The translations under genes were made by a program, and so were the position numbers. Below, in pieces: positions 1 to 6,831 of a DNA stretch of 24,144 nucleotides (position 1 is the stretch's first letter; every line of letters starts with the position of its first letter). The DNA is taken from NCBI GenBank assembly GCA_964509695.1, contig CAZDXN010000013.1, positions 1-24,144 of the forward strand, in the 5' to 3' direction. The stretch comes from 2-01-FULL-50-23 sp964509695 (GTDB taxonomy: Bacteria > Patescibacteriota > Microgenomatia > UBA1400 > MFAQ01). The notes beneath the pieces are model-generated. The model had not been told where the DNA came from and made no database searches. It was given only the letters and a program-made list of their open reading frames with translations.

Positions 1-383
1 ACTCGGCGACGACACTGGCTGGATTGCTTCTGGCAATACTATCGATTCTTTCAACCACAAAGGTGGGGACGGCGGTCATGGTACTCGGATTACCCTTGAT
101 TGATGCCGGTTACACCATCATTCGGAGGCTCGTGGCAGGTAAATCACCTTTTTGGGGTGACCGGGGACACCTGCATCACAAACTTTTGGATCTGGGCTGG
201 GGAAAGCGTAGAGTGGCGATTTTCTATTGGTCAATTACGGCCCTGTTGGGGGTATTGGCGTTAAATCTGACGGCAAGAATGAAATTATTTGCTATAGTAG
301 GCTTAGCCGTCGGCGTCGCCGGCCTACTTCTATGGATATACTTTGGCAGCTCTTCAAGACAACCAGACCGCGGCAGTGGCTGA
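1..383 (+). CDS. C-terminal part of a WecA/MraY-family phosphosugar-1-phosphate transferase (5' end outside window)
   Basis: The reading frame is open from the left edge (first full codon at base 3) to a stop at 381-383, so the gene is cut by the window. The visible ~126 residues show the family's cytoplasmic signature PLIDAGYTIIRR followed by GDRGHLHHKLLDLG; the His-rich loop and the preceding Asp are hallmarks of the polyprenyl-phosphate N-acetylhexosamine-1-phosphate transferases (WecA/TagO/MraY superfamily). Two hydrophobic helices follow, ending in a short charged tail. Family role: transfer of a sugar-1-phosphate from a UDP-sugar to undecaprenyl phosphate in the inner membrane, the first step of a lipid-linked glycan. 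The next gene starts 52 bp inside this one on the same strand, so the two are probably cotranscribed and serve the same envelope pathway. The exact sugar cannot be told from the fragment; MraY is less likely than the WecA group because of the HxHH-type loop. Confidence 0.85.
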   Translation, partial: SATTLAGLLLAILSILSTTKVGTAVMVLGLPLIDAGYTIIRRLVAGKSPFWGDRGHLHHKLLDLGWGKRRVAIFYWSITALLGVLALNLTARMKLFAIVGLAVGVAGLLLWIYFGSSSRQPDRGSG

Positions 384-1270
384 AAAACATCGCTTTGTTT
401 GCACCAATAACCTTCTCGGGCCTATTATTTAATGATGGCTTCTTCTGGGTGGTGGTCGAGGCGGCGGTGATCTTTACGGTCTTGGCCTCAAGTGTCTATG
501 TATTTAACGACCTTTCGGACTTCTCCGCTGACCGCCTGCATCCATTCAAGAAAAATAGGCCGATCGCGTCTGGGAAATTGCCAATACCAATGGCGGTTTT
601 TGCGCTAGTTACCGGGTTTGTGGTGGCATTATATTGGGCTTCCAAGATCAATATGTTTTTCTTTTGGGCGTGCGTGACCTATGTGGTGATTCAGTTTTTG
701 TACACTATTTGGCTGAAAAAAGTGACCATTATTGACGTCATTGTGGTTGCGTCAGGATATATTCTTCGAGTCTATGCGGGTGGTCTGGCGATCGGCGCCC
801 ACATGGACGTTTGGTTCCTTTTGACGGTAGTCTCGGCTTCGTTATTTCTGGCAGTGGGAAAGAGACGGGGAGAGCTGACCCTTTTAAAAGCATCGGCAGG
901 GGCAGGACAAGTGAGGGCGACCTTGAAACATTACACCGAGTCGCTCTTGGACATTTATACAAGTATGTTCGCGACGGCAACTTGGCTATCCTATGCATTG
1001 TTCTCTTTTAATCACCCGGTGATTATCCCACGGGGAAGAGTCCTTACGATCATGGCGGATCTGCCCCGGACTCTGATTTCGGCAAAACTGATGATGATCA
1101 CGACGCCTTTTGTGATTTACGGAGTAATGAGGTATTTGCAGTTAATCTATGAAAAAAACGAGGGGGAAAGTCCGGAAAGAATTATCCTATCCGACAAACC
1201 AATCATGGTAACAGTGGTGATTTGGGGAATGCTGGTAATAGGTTTGCTCTATTACGTCGGGGCGAACTAA
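332..1270 (+). CDS. UbiA-family prenyltransferase, decaprenyl-phosphate phosphoribosyltransferase-like
   Basis: This 312-residue polytopic membrane protein has the Asp-rich motif NDLSDFSADRLHPFKKNRPI (residues 59-78), which closely follows the pattern ND-x2-D-x3-D-x2-HP-x-K-x2-RP of mycobacterial-type decaprenyl-phosphate 5-phosphoribose synthase (Rv3806c family) rather than that of quinone UbiA enzymes. A second family signature, GKRRGELTLL followed by a LKHYTESLLD segment, lies in a later cytoplasmic loop. The predicted reaction is transfer of 5-phosphoribose from PRPP to a polyprenyl phosphate, supplying a lipid-linked pentose donor for wall or surface glycans. The start was placed at the ATG at 332 because RPRQWLKN right after it is the usual N-terminus; the frame extends back to 227 but that part is out-of-frame translation of the upstream gene. 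It overlaps the upstream transferase by 52 bp and its stop lies 1 bp from the convergent lipoprotein stop. Acceptor and final product are inferred. Confidence 0.85.
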   Translation: MDILWQLFKTTRPRQWLKNIALFAPITFSGLLFNDGFFWVVVEAAVIFTVLASSVYVFNDLSDFSADRLHPFKKNRPIASGKLPIPMAVFALVTGFVVALYWASKINMFFFWACVTYVVIQFLYTIWLKKVTIIDVIVVASGYILRVYAGGLAIGAHMDVWFLLTVVSASLFLAVGKRRGELTLLKASAGAGQVRATLKHYTESLLDIYTSMFATATWLSYALFSFNHPVIIPRGRVLTIMADLPRTLISAKLMMITTPFVIYGVMRYLQLIYEKNEGESPERIILSDKPIMVTVVIWGMLVIGLLYYVGAN

Positions 1271-1271
1271 G

Positions 1272-2147
1272 CTAATTATTCAATTTCGCGTAGGTGGCGC
1301 TAACATAGCCCTTTTTGCCGGTGAGGTACTCAATCTGATACCAAGAGCCACTAGTAGAAACGTAAGGGAATTTGTCACCGGTATTGACGATGGCGATGAT
1401 ATTGTTGCCAATGACGTTTTCCGAACGGACCTTGAGGTGGTTGTTGTCCGGGGTAGCCAGTATTTCGACGTATGGTTTTGGAACAGCGGAGCTTGTCGCT
1501 TGTTTGGGAAGAGGAGTGATTTCGACGACACCCGGAGTGAGAGTGGCCGAAGGTGTCGCTAAGGGTGTCGGAGTGGGGGTGGGGATAATGTCTTGAGCTC
1601 CGAGCTGGGCGCTGATGACAAGGCGTTGGCTGGCGAGGACTGAGGCCTTGATGACTAGATCCTGATATCCGGGGGAGGTGAGGGTGAAGGAGTGGGCGCC
1701 GGCGGGGATGGAGTCACTTTTGAAAGGAGTCAGGCCAACCGGGGCTCCGTCGACCGTAACCGAAACCGTGTCCGGAAAGCTAACCAAGTTCACTTCCGTG
1801 GCGGCTTTGTTGGTCAAGGTCTCGAAGGATAGGGTGTAGCCATGGGCTTTGGCTGGATCAGACGCTAGCTGGCGGTCGACGACGGTGAGAACGCCGGGAT
1901 TTAGGGTGACCTTGCCCTCCCAGGGGACGAGGGTGGTGTCGGCGGCCGTGATTTTGATGTTATACGTTCCCGGTTTTTGGCCGTTTTGGTAAACTGGGGT
2001 TTGACCGAGAGATTTGTTGTCCATAAAGACGCTGGCTTGGGGGTTGGCGGTGATTTGGATACCGGCTTTCTTGCCCCCAAAAGGCAGAGAACAGCCCGCC
2101 AATAAGATGGAGGTGGTGAAAAGAACTATGAGTTGTTTTGAGGTCAT
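1272..2147 (-). CDS. Lipoprotein with two PEGA domains and a C-terminal SH3-type domain
   Basis: The 291-residue protein begins with a lipoprotein signal peptide; the lipobox LAGC places the lipidated Cys at residue 19. Residues about 28-95 and 118-183 are two PEGA-like beta domains, recognisable by VFMDNKSLGQTP and VTVDGAPVGLTPF and by the 'PG-Y/H-x-x-x-I/L' turns (PGTYNIKI, AGAHSFTL). A Thr/Pro-rich linker (about 188-224) leads to a bacterial SH3-like domain (225-289) with LKVRSENVIGNNIIAIVNTGD and the end motif GYVSATYAKL. PEGA domains are typical of surface-anchored proteins and SH3b domains commonly bind peptidoglycan, so a surface protein contacting the wall is the natural reading; no enzymatic motif is visible. 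A TAAACT -10-like box lies 10 nt upstream of the ATG. The gene is convergent with the UbiA-type gene and divergent from tRNA-Cys. Confidence 0.8.
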   Translation of the reverse strand: MTSKQLIVLFTTSILLAGCSLPFGGKKAGIQITANPQASVFMDNKSLGQTPVYQNGQKPGTYNIKITAADTTLVPWEGKVTLNPGVLTVVDRQLASDPAKAHGYTLSFETLTNKAATEVNLVSFPDTVSVTVDGAPVGLTPFKSDSIPAGAHSFTLTSPGYQDLVIKASVLASQRLVISAQLGAQDIIPTPTPTPLATPSATLTPGVVEITPLPKQATSSAVPKPYVEILATPDNNHLKVRSENVIGNNIIAIVNTGDKFPYVSTSGSWYQIEYLTGKKGYVSATYAKLNN

Positions 2148-2175
2148 GGTCGGCTTCAGTTTAGCAGATTAATGG

Positions 2176-2181
2176 TAAAAT
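2176..2181 (+). promoter_or_regulatory. Probable -10 box of the tRNA-Cys gene
   Basis: TAAAAT matches the bacterial -10 consensus at five of six positions and ends 16 nt before the first base of the tRNA, a usual distance for a short 5' leader. A convincing -35 is not visible (the best is TTCAGT, about 16 nt upstream), so the call is tentative. Confidence 0.4.
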
Positions 2182-2197
2182 GTGGAGGTTCTCGTTA

Positions 2198-2269
2198 GGC
2201 CTAGTGGTGAAGAGGAAACACGACTGTCTGCAAAACAGTTATGCGCCGGTTCGATTCCGGCCTAGGCCT
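2198..2269 (+). tRNA. tRNA-Cys (anticodon GCA)
   Basis: A full cloverleaf can be drawn: acceptor stem GGCCTAG / CTAGGCC, a short D arm GTG / CAC with an Ala- and Gly-rich loop, anticodon stem ACTGT / ACAGT with loop CTGCAAA (anticodon GCA), a 5-nt variable loop, and a T arm GCCGG / CCGGC around TTCGATT. The discriminator base is T at 2269; U73 is the known identity base of tRNA-Cys, which supports the assignment. The 3' CCA is not encoded (CCT follows), so it must be added by a CCA-adding enzyme. The gene stands alone between the PEGA lipoprotein and the L,D-transpeptidase. Confidence 0.95.
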
Positions 2270-2305
2270 CCTGTGGAAAAAGTGAGTGAAGAAAGAATAG
2301 GCTTG

Positions 2306-2311
2306 TATGAT
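2306..2311 (+). promoter_or_regulatory. -10-like box directly upstream of the L,D-transpeptidase start
   Basis: TATGAT ends 8 nt before the ATG at 2320, so a transcript would start at or next to the start codon. No Shine-Dalgarno sequence lies in the 8-nt gap. This is one of the leaderless-type starts listed in the findings. Confidence 0.45.
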
Positions 2312-2319
2312 GATTTGGT

Positions 2320-3600
2320 ATGACCAAGTTGTTCTTTGGAATATTGATGCTGGCGCTCCTTTCTGGGGCCATCGTCAATTTTTTGATTTGGCCTAATTCT
2401 TATCTCGGACAGACAAAAATTTCCTTTCAGTTGAGATCCCAAGTACGCAAACAAGTCGAGGAGGCGCTTCGTAAGCCAATCAAAATCAAGTTGGAAGGAA
2501 AAGAGTTTGAAACAACTTATTCCAATTTGGGTATCAGTATGTCTGTCGACAGGACTTTGGCGCCGTTGGGGAAGATTGATTTTGGACAGAAGGTAAGGAT
2601 GTGGATATCGGCCCTAACGACACCGACTCTAATTCAGCCCATATTGGTGTTTGATTCCACCTTCGAAGACCGCGTAAATGGTCTAATGTATCCGGTAGAA
2701 ATCAAGGAGCGGGTGAGCTTTGATAAAAATAAATTGGCGTTTGCCTATGTTTCTGACGGAAGAATGAAAAGGATTGACGTCGATGGCTTTCGACGACGCC
2801 TGATTACGACTTTTGGACAAACGGAATTGGTGATCGAACCGACAATAATCAATCTGAAGAGTGACATAGAAAAGAAGGCAGAGGAAGAAAATGTCCTGAT
2901 AGATAAGGCTCTAGCCAGACCGATCGAGATAATATTGAAAAAGGGAGGCGGGAACGTGACGATAAGGCTTCAAAGGAGAGATCTTTCTGGTTTACTTGAT
3001 GGCGCAGATGAATTGACGACGCCTATGTATCTTAGGGTGGATAAGGGAAGACTAGCTAGTATTTTGTTCAACAAAGTGGGCTTCGCTGTGCCGGTAGTCT
3101 ATGCAGCGAACCAAATCGAAAATGAGATTCTTGCCAGACAGACAACGAGCGCTAGTTCTCCTATTGTCTTGGGTGATGACGACGGCCCAAACTCTGACGG
3201 AATTGAGGCGGAAAAATATATTGAGGTTGATGTGTCACAGCAGAAAATGTTTCTTTTTGAGAATGGTAGCTTGTTAAAGAGCTTCCGGGTATCAACGGGT
3301 TTATATTATCCAACCCCTTCCGGGAAATATAAGATCATCAACAAGTCAACGCTGGGGTATTCAGGTATCTTTGATGTATTTATGCCCTATTGGATGGCCT
3401 TTAGTTATGCGAAGGATCTGGGTGCCTATCTTGGGATTCACGAGCTGCCATATAAGCTTTCCGGTGGAGAAAAATTTTACCGTTTCGGGAATTACATCGG
3501 ACAAAAGAAGACGGGTGGATGTATCGCTCTGGCGCCGGGGGATAGCCGTGAGGTATATGACTTTTCCTTTCCAAACATGGATGTCCTAATATACAACTGA
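2320..3600 (+). CDS. Membrane-anchored L,D-transpeptidase (YkuD fold)
   Basis: The 426-residue protein has one N-terminal transmembrane segment (about residues 4-24), a long extracytoplasmic region (about 30-285) that resembles the substrate-presenting domains found upstream of YkuD in Gram-positive-type L,D-transpeptidases, and a C-terminal YkuD catalytic domain (about 298-426). The catalytic domain starts YIEVDVSQQKMFLF and contains PTPSGKYKI, GIHELP (His374) and KTGGCIAL with the nucleophile Cys401. Family role: formation of 3-3 crosslinks in peptidoglycan or attachment of proteins to it, outside the membrane. The usual S/T-HGC motif reads TGGC here: the His before Gly-Cys is replaced by Gly, while the upstream His and the Cys are kept. 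The start follows from the -10 box 8 nt upstream and from the immediate hydrophobic anchor. It is a single-gene unit that converges with the metallopeptidase-like gene. Confidence 0.85.
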   Translation: MTKLFFGILMLALLSGAIVNFLIWPNSYLGQTKISFQLRSQVRKQVEEALRKPIKIKLEGKEFETTYSNLGISMSVDRTLAPLGKIDFGQKVRMWISALTTPTLIQPILVFDSTFEDRVNGLMYPVEIKERVSFDKNKLAFAYVSDGRMKRIDVDGFRRRLITTFGQTELVIEPTIINLKSDIEKKAEEENVLIDKALARPIEIILKKGGGNVTIRLQRRDLSGLLDGADELTTPMYLRVDKGRLASILFNKVGFAVPVVYAANQIENEILARQTTSASSPIVLGDDDGPNSDGIEAEKYIEVDVSQQKMFLFENGSLLKSFRVSTGLYYPTPSGKYKIINKSTLGYSGIFDVFMPYWMAFSYAKDLGAYLGIHELPYKLSGGEKFYRFGNYIGQKKTGGCIALAPGDSREVYDFSFPNMDVLIYN

Positions 3601-3624
3601 CAAACTAGATTTCCCTAGCTTTGA

Positions 3625-4656
3625 TTACTTCAGTGCTTCAGAGTCGGAACCCAAATTTATAATATATTCTCCGTCCGGATCTGTACGGGCGGTTTTGCGG
3701 GCACTAATTATTTTCATGGCGTCTTCGCGATCAACTATTTTAACTCGCTGTGATACGTCGACTCCAACATTGATTGCATCTTCACAGCGCCGAATATAGC
3801 TCCAAGTGAAGGCGTCGGCATTTCTTTCCCTGACAAGATCCTTTATGCTGAGCCGGAGCCCAAATGTGTCAACCAATTTACCGACGTTTGTCTTGAGTTT
3901 GTTGACAGAGGGATGATTAATTCTGCTGAGTAAACGAGCTAGATAATATGAGGTACCTAAGGAGACGACTTCATATATACGTAGTTCTGGTTTCTGAAAA
4001 GCGTGGCCGATTTCATGAGACAGGGTTTTCCCAACGAGATGGGAAAGCCGCCGTTTTTGGTCGAATGAATAGTCCTCACTCAAGATTCTCATAGGGAATA
4101 GGGTAATTCTCCTTTGGAGAAAACTTAACAAACCCAGATCTTCTCCCCAATCAAGATTGATGTGGGTTTCGAAGCCTCTAGATTTGGCTGTTTGGACAAA
4201 ATCGATTGCCCGCCTGGTCTCGTGATTGAAGAATATTTGATTGTTTAACTCGAGTTCATTCTCATGGGCGGTTGGAACCATTTCAACAAAGGAGGCACAA
4301 TGATTTTCAGCAGATTCATCTTGTCTGACGACGAAGCTTATACCCGCACTTGAACGATAACATTCCACACGAAATCCTTCTTCTGAGGGAAACATAATGT
4401 AAAGCCTATTGAAGCCCGCTTGGAAATTTTCTGGAATCTCGATGGTTGATATATGGGAGGCTTCAAAATCCTCAATAAATCTGTCGATGTCAAAACTTTT
4501 TATACTCGAAAGTGCCTCTTTCTGAATCCTGGCGACACGTTCCCTTTCCTTGAGGTTTTCTTGTATTACCTTGTTGCCGGATGTTTTATCGACTCCAAAT
4601 TGATTAACGGCGGTTTCTATCTCCCTTGGTACTAGGACCTCTCCTCTGTCACCCAT
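3625..4656 (-). CDS. Unrecognised protein with an HExxH zinc-metallopeptidase-like motif
   Basis: The 343-residue product contains SHEIGHAFQ (HEIGH at residues 214-218), the classical gluzincin/zincin helix, and about 60 residues later ERNADAF, which fits the third-ligand helix (Glu277 or Asp281) seen in many HExxH families. No signal peptide or membrane helix is visible, so it is probably cytoplasmic. Residues 1-70 are charged and helical, and 75-190 look alpha/beta. I do not recognise a named family; the closest general picture is an intracellular minigluzincin-type protease, whose substrate cannot be inferred. A TTG at 4662 is possible, but the ATG at 4656 is preferred because TATACT ends exactly 6 nt before it. 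It is the last gene of the pgk-to-gap run, 16 bp after the gap stop, and converges with the L,D-transpeptidase. Confidence 0.6.
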   Translation of the reverse strand: MGDRGEVLVPREIETAVNQFGVDKTSGNKVIQENLKERERVARIQKEALSSIKSFDIDRFIEDFEASHISTIEIPENFQAGFNRLYIMFPSEEGFRVECYRSSAGISFVVRQDESAENHCASFVEMVPTAHENELELNNQIFFNHETRRAIDFVQTAKSRGFETHINLDWGEDLGLLSFLQRRITLFPMRILSEDYSFDQKRRLSHLVGKTLSHEIGHAFQKPELRIYEVVSLGTSYYLARLLSRINHPSVNKLKTNVGKLVDTFGLRLSIKDLVRERNADAFTWSYIRRCEDAINVGVDVSQRVKIVDREDAMKIISARKTARTDPDGEYIINLGSDSEALK

Positions 4657-4662
4657 GGGCAA

Positions 4663-4668
4663 AGTATA
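4663..4668 (-). promoter_or_regulatory. -10 box of the HExxH gene (leaderless type)
   Basis: TATACT on the minus strand ends 6 nt before the ATG at 4656, and no Shine-Dalgarno sequence is present between them. The box overlaps the end of the gap intergenic space, so the gene could be expressed independently of gap. Confidence 0.55.
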
Positions 4669-4672
4669 TCAG

Positions 4673-5743
4673 TTAGACTGTTTCTGTTACTTTGATGATT
4701 TGTTCGATGAGGCGATTGCTGTAGCCCCATTCATTGTCGTACCAGGCCATGACCTTGACGAGATCGCCATCAACGACGCGGGTCAACCCAAGATCAACAA
4801 TGGCCGATTCGTCCCGGCCAATGATGTCTGAGGAGACCAGGGGTTCGTTGGTGACAGCCAGAATACCTTGGTAGGGAGGAGTGCGGGAAGCGTCGATAAA
4901 CATTTCGTTGACCTCTTCGACGGAGGTGGTTCGAGCGGTAACAAAAGTAAAGTCAGAAATAGAACCGGTGATGACCGGAACACGGACGGCCAGCCCGTCA
5001 AATAGGCCTTTGAGTTCGGGGACGGCTTCGGTGGCGGCAATGGCGGCACCGGTACTGGTGGGGACGATATTGGCAGCAGCGGCACGGGAACGACGCGGAT
5101 CACGATGGCTATTGTCCTGAAGATTCTGATCGTCAGTGTAACCGTGGATAGTCATGAGCATGGCTTTTTTGACGCCGATTTTGGCGTGCATGATGGCAGC
5201 GACCGGAGCGACGCTGTTGGTGGTACAGCTGGCATTACTTAGAATAGAAATGGCGTTGGCGTGTTCCTTGAGAAGGTTGTCGTTCACCCCGAGGACAACT
5301 GTCGGGATTCCGCCACCTTTGACGGGGGCGGAGATGACGACACTTTTGACTCCAGCTTTCAAGTGCTGGCCGGCAAGCTCTTGAGTGGTAAATAGGCCGG
5401 TGCATTCGGCTACGACATCGACCCGATATTGTCCCCAAGGGATCTTGGCAGGATCGCGCTGGGCAAGGACAGGAATTCTGTATTTTGTATCTAGTATTAA
5501 GTAGCCAATGAGGGGATTTTCGTCAGTGGCTTTTTTGGGGTCCTGGATATCTTCGGCTTCGACCGAATATGGGAGACGGCCGTAAGCGGTGTCATATTTT
5601 AGGAGAAGAGCCCAGCCGGAAGCGGGCAGGGAACCCGAGGTGTTTATAGCGGCCAGATTGATGTCAGGTGTATGTTTTTTGAGCCAGACACGGGCAGCGG
5701 AACGACCGATACGGCCGAAACCATTGATAGAAAAGTTGGGCAT
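4673..5743 (-). CDS. gap: Glyceraldehyde-3-phosphate dehydrogenase
   Basis: The 356-residue protein is a clear type I GAPDH: nucleotide-binding NGFGRIGR at 7-14, active-site SNASCTTN with Cys173, catalytic His200 in MTIHGYTDDQ, the substrate-binding STGAA segment, and the C-terminal NEWGYSNR signature. It oxidises glyceraldehyde-3-phosphate to 1,3-bisphosphoglycerate in the cytosol, which is the substrate of the phosphoglycerate kinase encoded four genes upstream in the same run. The residue that usually fixes NAD specificity, Asp after Asn in the AIND motif, is Thr35 here (AINTSGS), so use of NADP is plausible. It is about 20 residues longer than typical enzymes because of an insert near residues 62-105. 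A TAAATT box ends 7 nt upstream, while the nucleotidyltransferase stop is only 27 bp upstream, so both operon read-through and an own promoter are possible. Confidence 0.95.
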   Translation of the reverse strand: MPNFSINGFGRIGRSAARVWLKKHTPDINLAAINTSGSLPASGWALLLKYDTAYGRLPYSVEAEDIQDPKKATDENPLIGYLILDTKYRIPVLAQRDPAKIPWGQYRVDVVAECTGLFTTQELAGQHLKAGVKSVVISAPVKGGGIPTVVLGVNDNLLKEHANAISILSNASCTTNSVAPVAAIMHAKIGVKKAMLMTIHGYTDDQNLQDNSHRDPRRSRAAAANIVPTSTGAAIAATEAVPELKGLFDGLAVRVPVITGSISDFTFVTARTTSVEEVNEMFIDASRTPPYQGILAVTNEPLVSSDIIGRDESAIVDLGLTRVVDGDLVKVMAWYDNEWGYSNRLIEQIIKVTETV

Positions 5744-5750
5744 TACCTAC

Positions 5751-5756
5751 AATTTA
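5751..5756 (-). promoter_or_regulatory. -10-like box in front of gap
   Basis: TAAATT ends 7 nt before the gap ATG. The gap between box and start (GTAGGTA) has only a weak AGGT, too close to the start to act as a normal Shine-Dalgarno site. Confidence 0.4.
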
Positions 5757-5770
5757 TCATTTTTCAAGGC

Positions 5771-6187
5771 TCATTGCCTATTTTTCTTCATTAGATAATC
5801 GTTAATTAGTCTGATATCTTCCTGATCTTTCTCTCGACCGAGTTCTTTCTTGTAGGCAAGAATATCGTTCAAACTGGCCACGTTGAGACTGCGAATGAGA
5901 GATGAACGGGTAATTAACTCAGCATGGGTGGCGTGATAATCACCATATGACCAATCTAGACCCAACTCAAAACTAGTATCTAATTTCGGGTGAATAATCT
6001 TGGAGCCATTGGGTTTATTTTCTTCTACCCATCCTGAATTAACCAAGAGATTGTATAAATCAAGCGTAATGCATAAATCGACATCACCACTTTCTCTAAT
6101 ACCGTAACATTCGAGAGCACTACCACCAATGACGACAAATTCACTAGGGGGCAGATTGAGAGAATTTATTTTTTCAAAAATATCCAT
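5771..6187 (-). CDS. Small nucleotidyltransferase-fold protein
   Basis: The 138-residue product shows the pol-beta-type nucleotidyltransferase core: VVIGGSALECYGI (GGSAL at 21-25) followed by the metal-binding pair in SGDVDLCI (Asp35, Asp37), with a third carboxylate probably in KLDTSFEL. The C-terminal pattern KKELGREKDQEDIRLINDYL-like (about residues 112-131) is common in AbiEii/DUF6036-type proteins, a group including antitoxin partners and toxins that modify tRNA or proteins. No partner gene with a toxin-antitoxin look is adjacent. Its ATG overlaps the upstream M23 stop by one base (TGATG), indicating translational coupling, and gap follows after 27 bp. Function beyond nucleotidyl transfer is not deducible. 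Confidence 0.7.
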   Translation of the reverse strand: MDIFEKINSLNLPPSEFVVIGGSALECYGIRESGDVDLCITLDLYNLLVNSGWVEENKPNGSKIIHPKLDTSFELGLDWSYGDYHATHAELITRSSLIRSLNVASLNDILAYKKELGREKDQEDIRLINDYLMKKNRQ

Positions 6188-6831
6188 CAGATATTTCGAT
6201 CTGGATAATTGGGAATAATAATGGTTTGGCCGCCGGGGAGAGGAGAGTCGAAGGAGAGGTCTTTTAGATTGGGGTTAGAATCGCGAATGAGGGAGGCGTA
6301 AGAAGGAAGGCCGAAGTAACGAACTGCAAGATTGGTAAAAGTCTTTTGAGTATTGGTGTTGTTGATAACGTAGTTGAATGTTGGTTGAAAATTTTTTATC
6401 TCCTGACCAAAAACAGGCTCGAAAACTGAGTCTTTGAGTGGAATTTTGGTGAGATCGCGAAGTTCGAAATGGAGATGAGGCGCCGTCGTCGCTTGACCGG
6501 TGTTGCCGGAGTAGGCGATGAGTTGTTTAGGCCGAAGAAGCTGACCAAGTTCGATGCAAAATTCCGATAGGTGAGAATAAAGAGAATAAACACTACCAAG
6601 ACGAATAGCGATGGTCTTGCCCATTCCCTGATGGATCTCCCGGCGGACGACAATACCTGGTGTAGCGGCCTTGACCGGGGTGCCTTCGGGAAGGGCAAAA
6701 TCAACTCCGGGGTGATGACCGGCAAAAGCCCCATAAAATTCCCGATAAAGTGGATTGTCTGTTTCGTCGATCCAAAAGCCATGGGTGACGGGGAAACGGG
6801 CGAGATCGACTGGGGGCTCAAGGACGGGCAT
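6187..6831 (-). CDS. M23-family peptidase with C-terminal LysM-like segment, no signal peptide
   Basis: The 214-residue protein has the complete M23 zinc-peptidase motif set: HPGVDFALPEGTPV (His40, Asp44), LYSHLS (His87) and APHLHFEL (His119, His121). Residues about 150-210 resemble a LysM repeat (YVINNTNTQKTFTNLAVRYF, then an Asn-Pro and IIIPNYP ending). M23 enzymes cleave peptide bridges in peptidoglycan and LysM binds the glycan, so a wall hydrolase is expected. Unusually, the N-terminus (MPVLEPPVDLARFPV) is neither a signal peptide nor a membrane anchor, and the only upstream in-frame sequence lies within pgk. The gene starts 14 bp before the pgk stop and its stop overlaps the nucleotidyltransferase start, so it is embedded in the glycolytic run. 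Either it is exported by another route, acts on incoming or internal muropeptides, or has another role. Confidence 0.85.
   Translation of the reverse strand: MPVLEPPVDLARFPVTHGFWIDETDNPLYREFYGAFAGHHPGVDFALPEGTPVKAATPGIVVRREIHQGMGKTIAIRLGSVYSLYSHLSEFCIELGQLLRPKQLIAYSGNTGQATTAPHLHFELRDLTKIPLKDSVFEPVFGQEIKNFQPTFNYVINNTNTQKTFTNLAVRYFGLPSYASLIRDSNPNLKDLSFDSPLPGGQTIIIPNYPDRNI

Noticed and set aside
227..331. N-terminal extension of the UbiA-type gene to 227
   Set aside because: The 35 residues are Arg-rich out-of-frame translation of the upstream transferase; the family N-terminus begins at 332.
3609..3623. CTAG-type hairpin between the L,D-transpeptidase and the HExxH gene as a terminator
   Set aside because: Only a 4-bp stem and no T-run.
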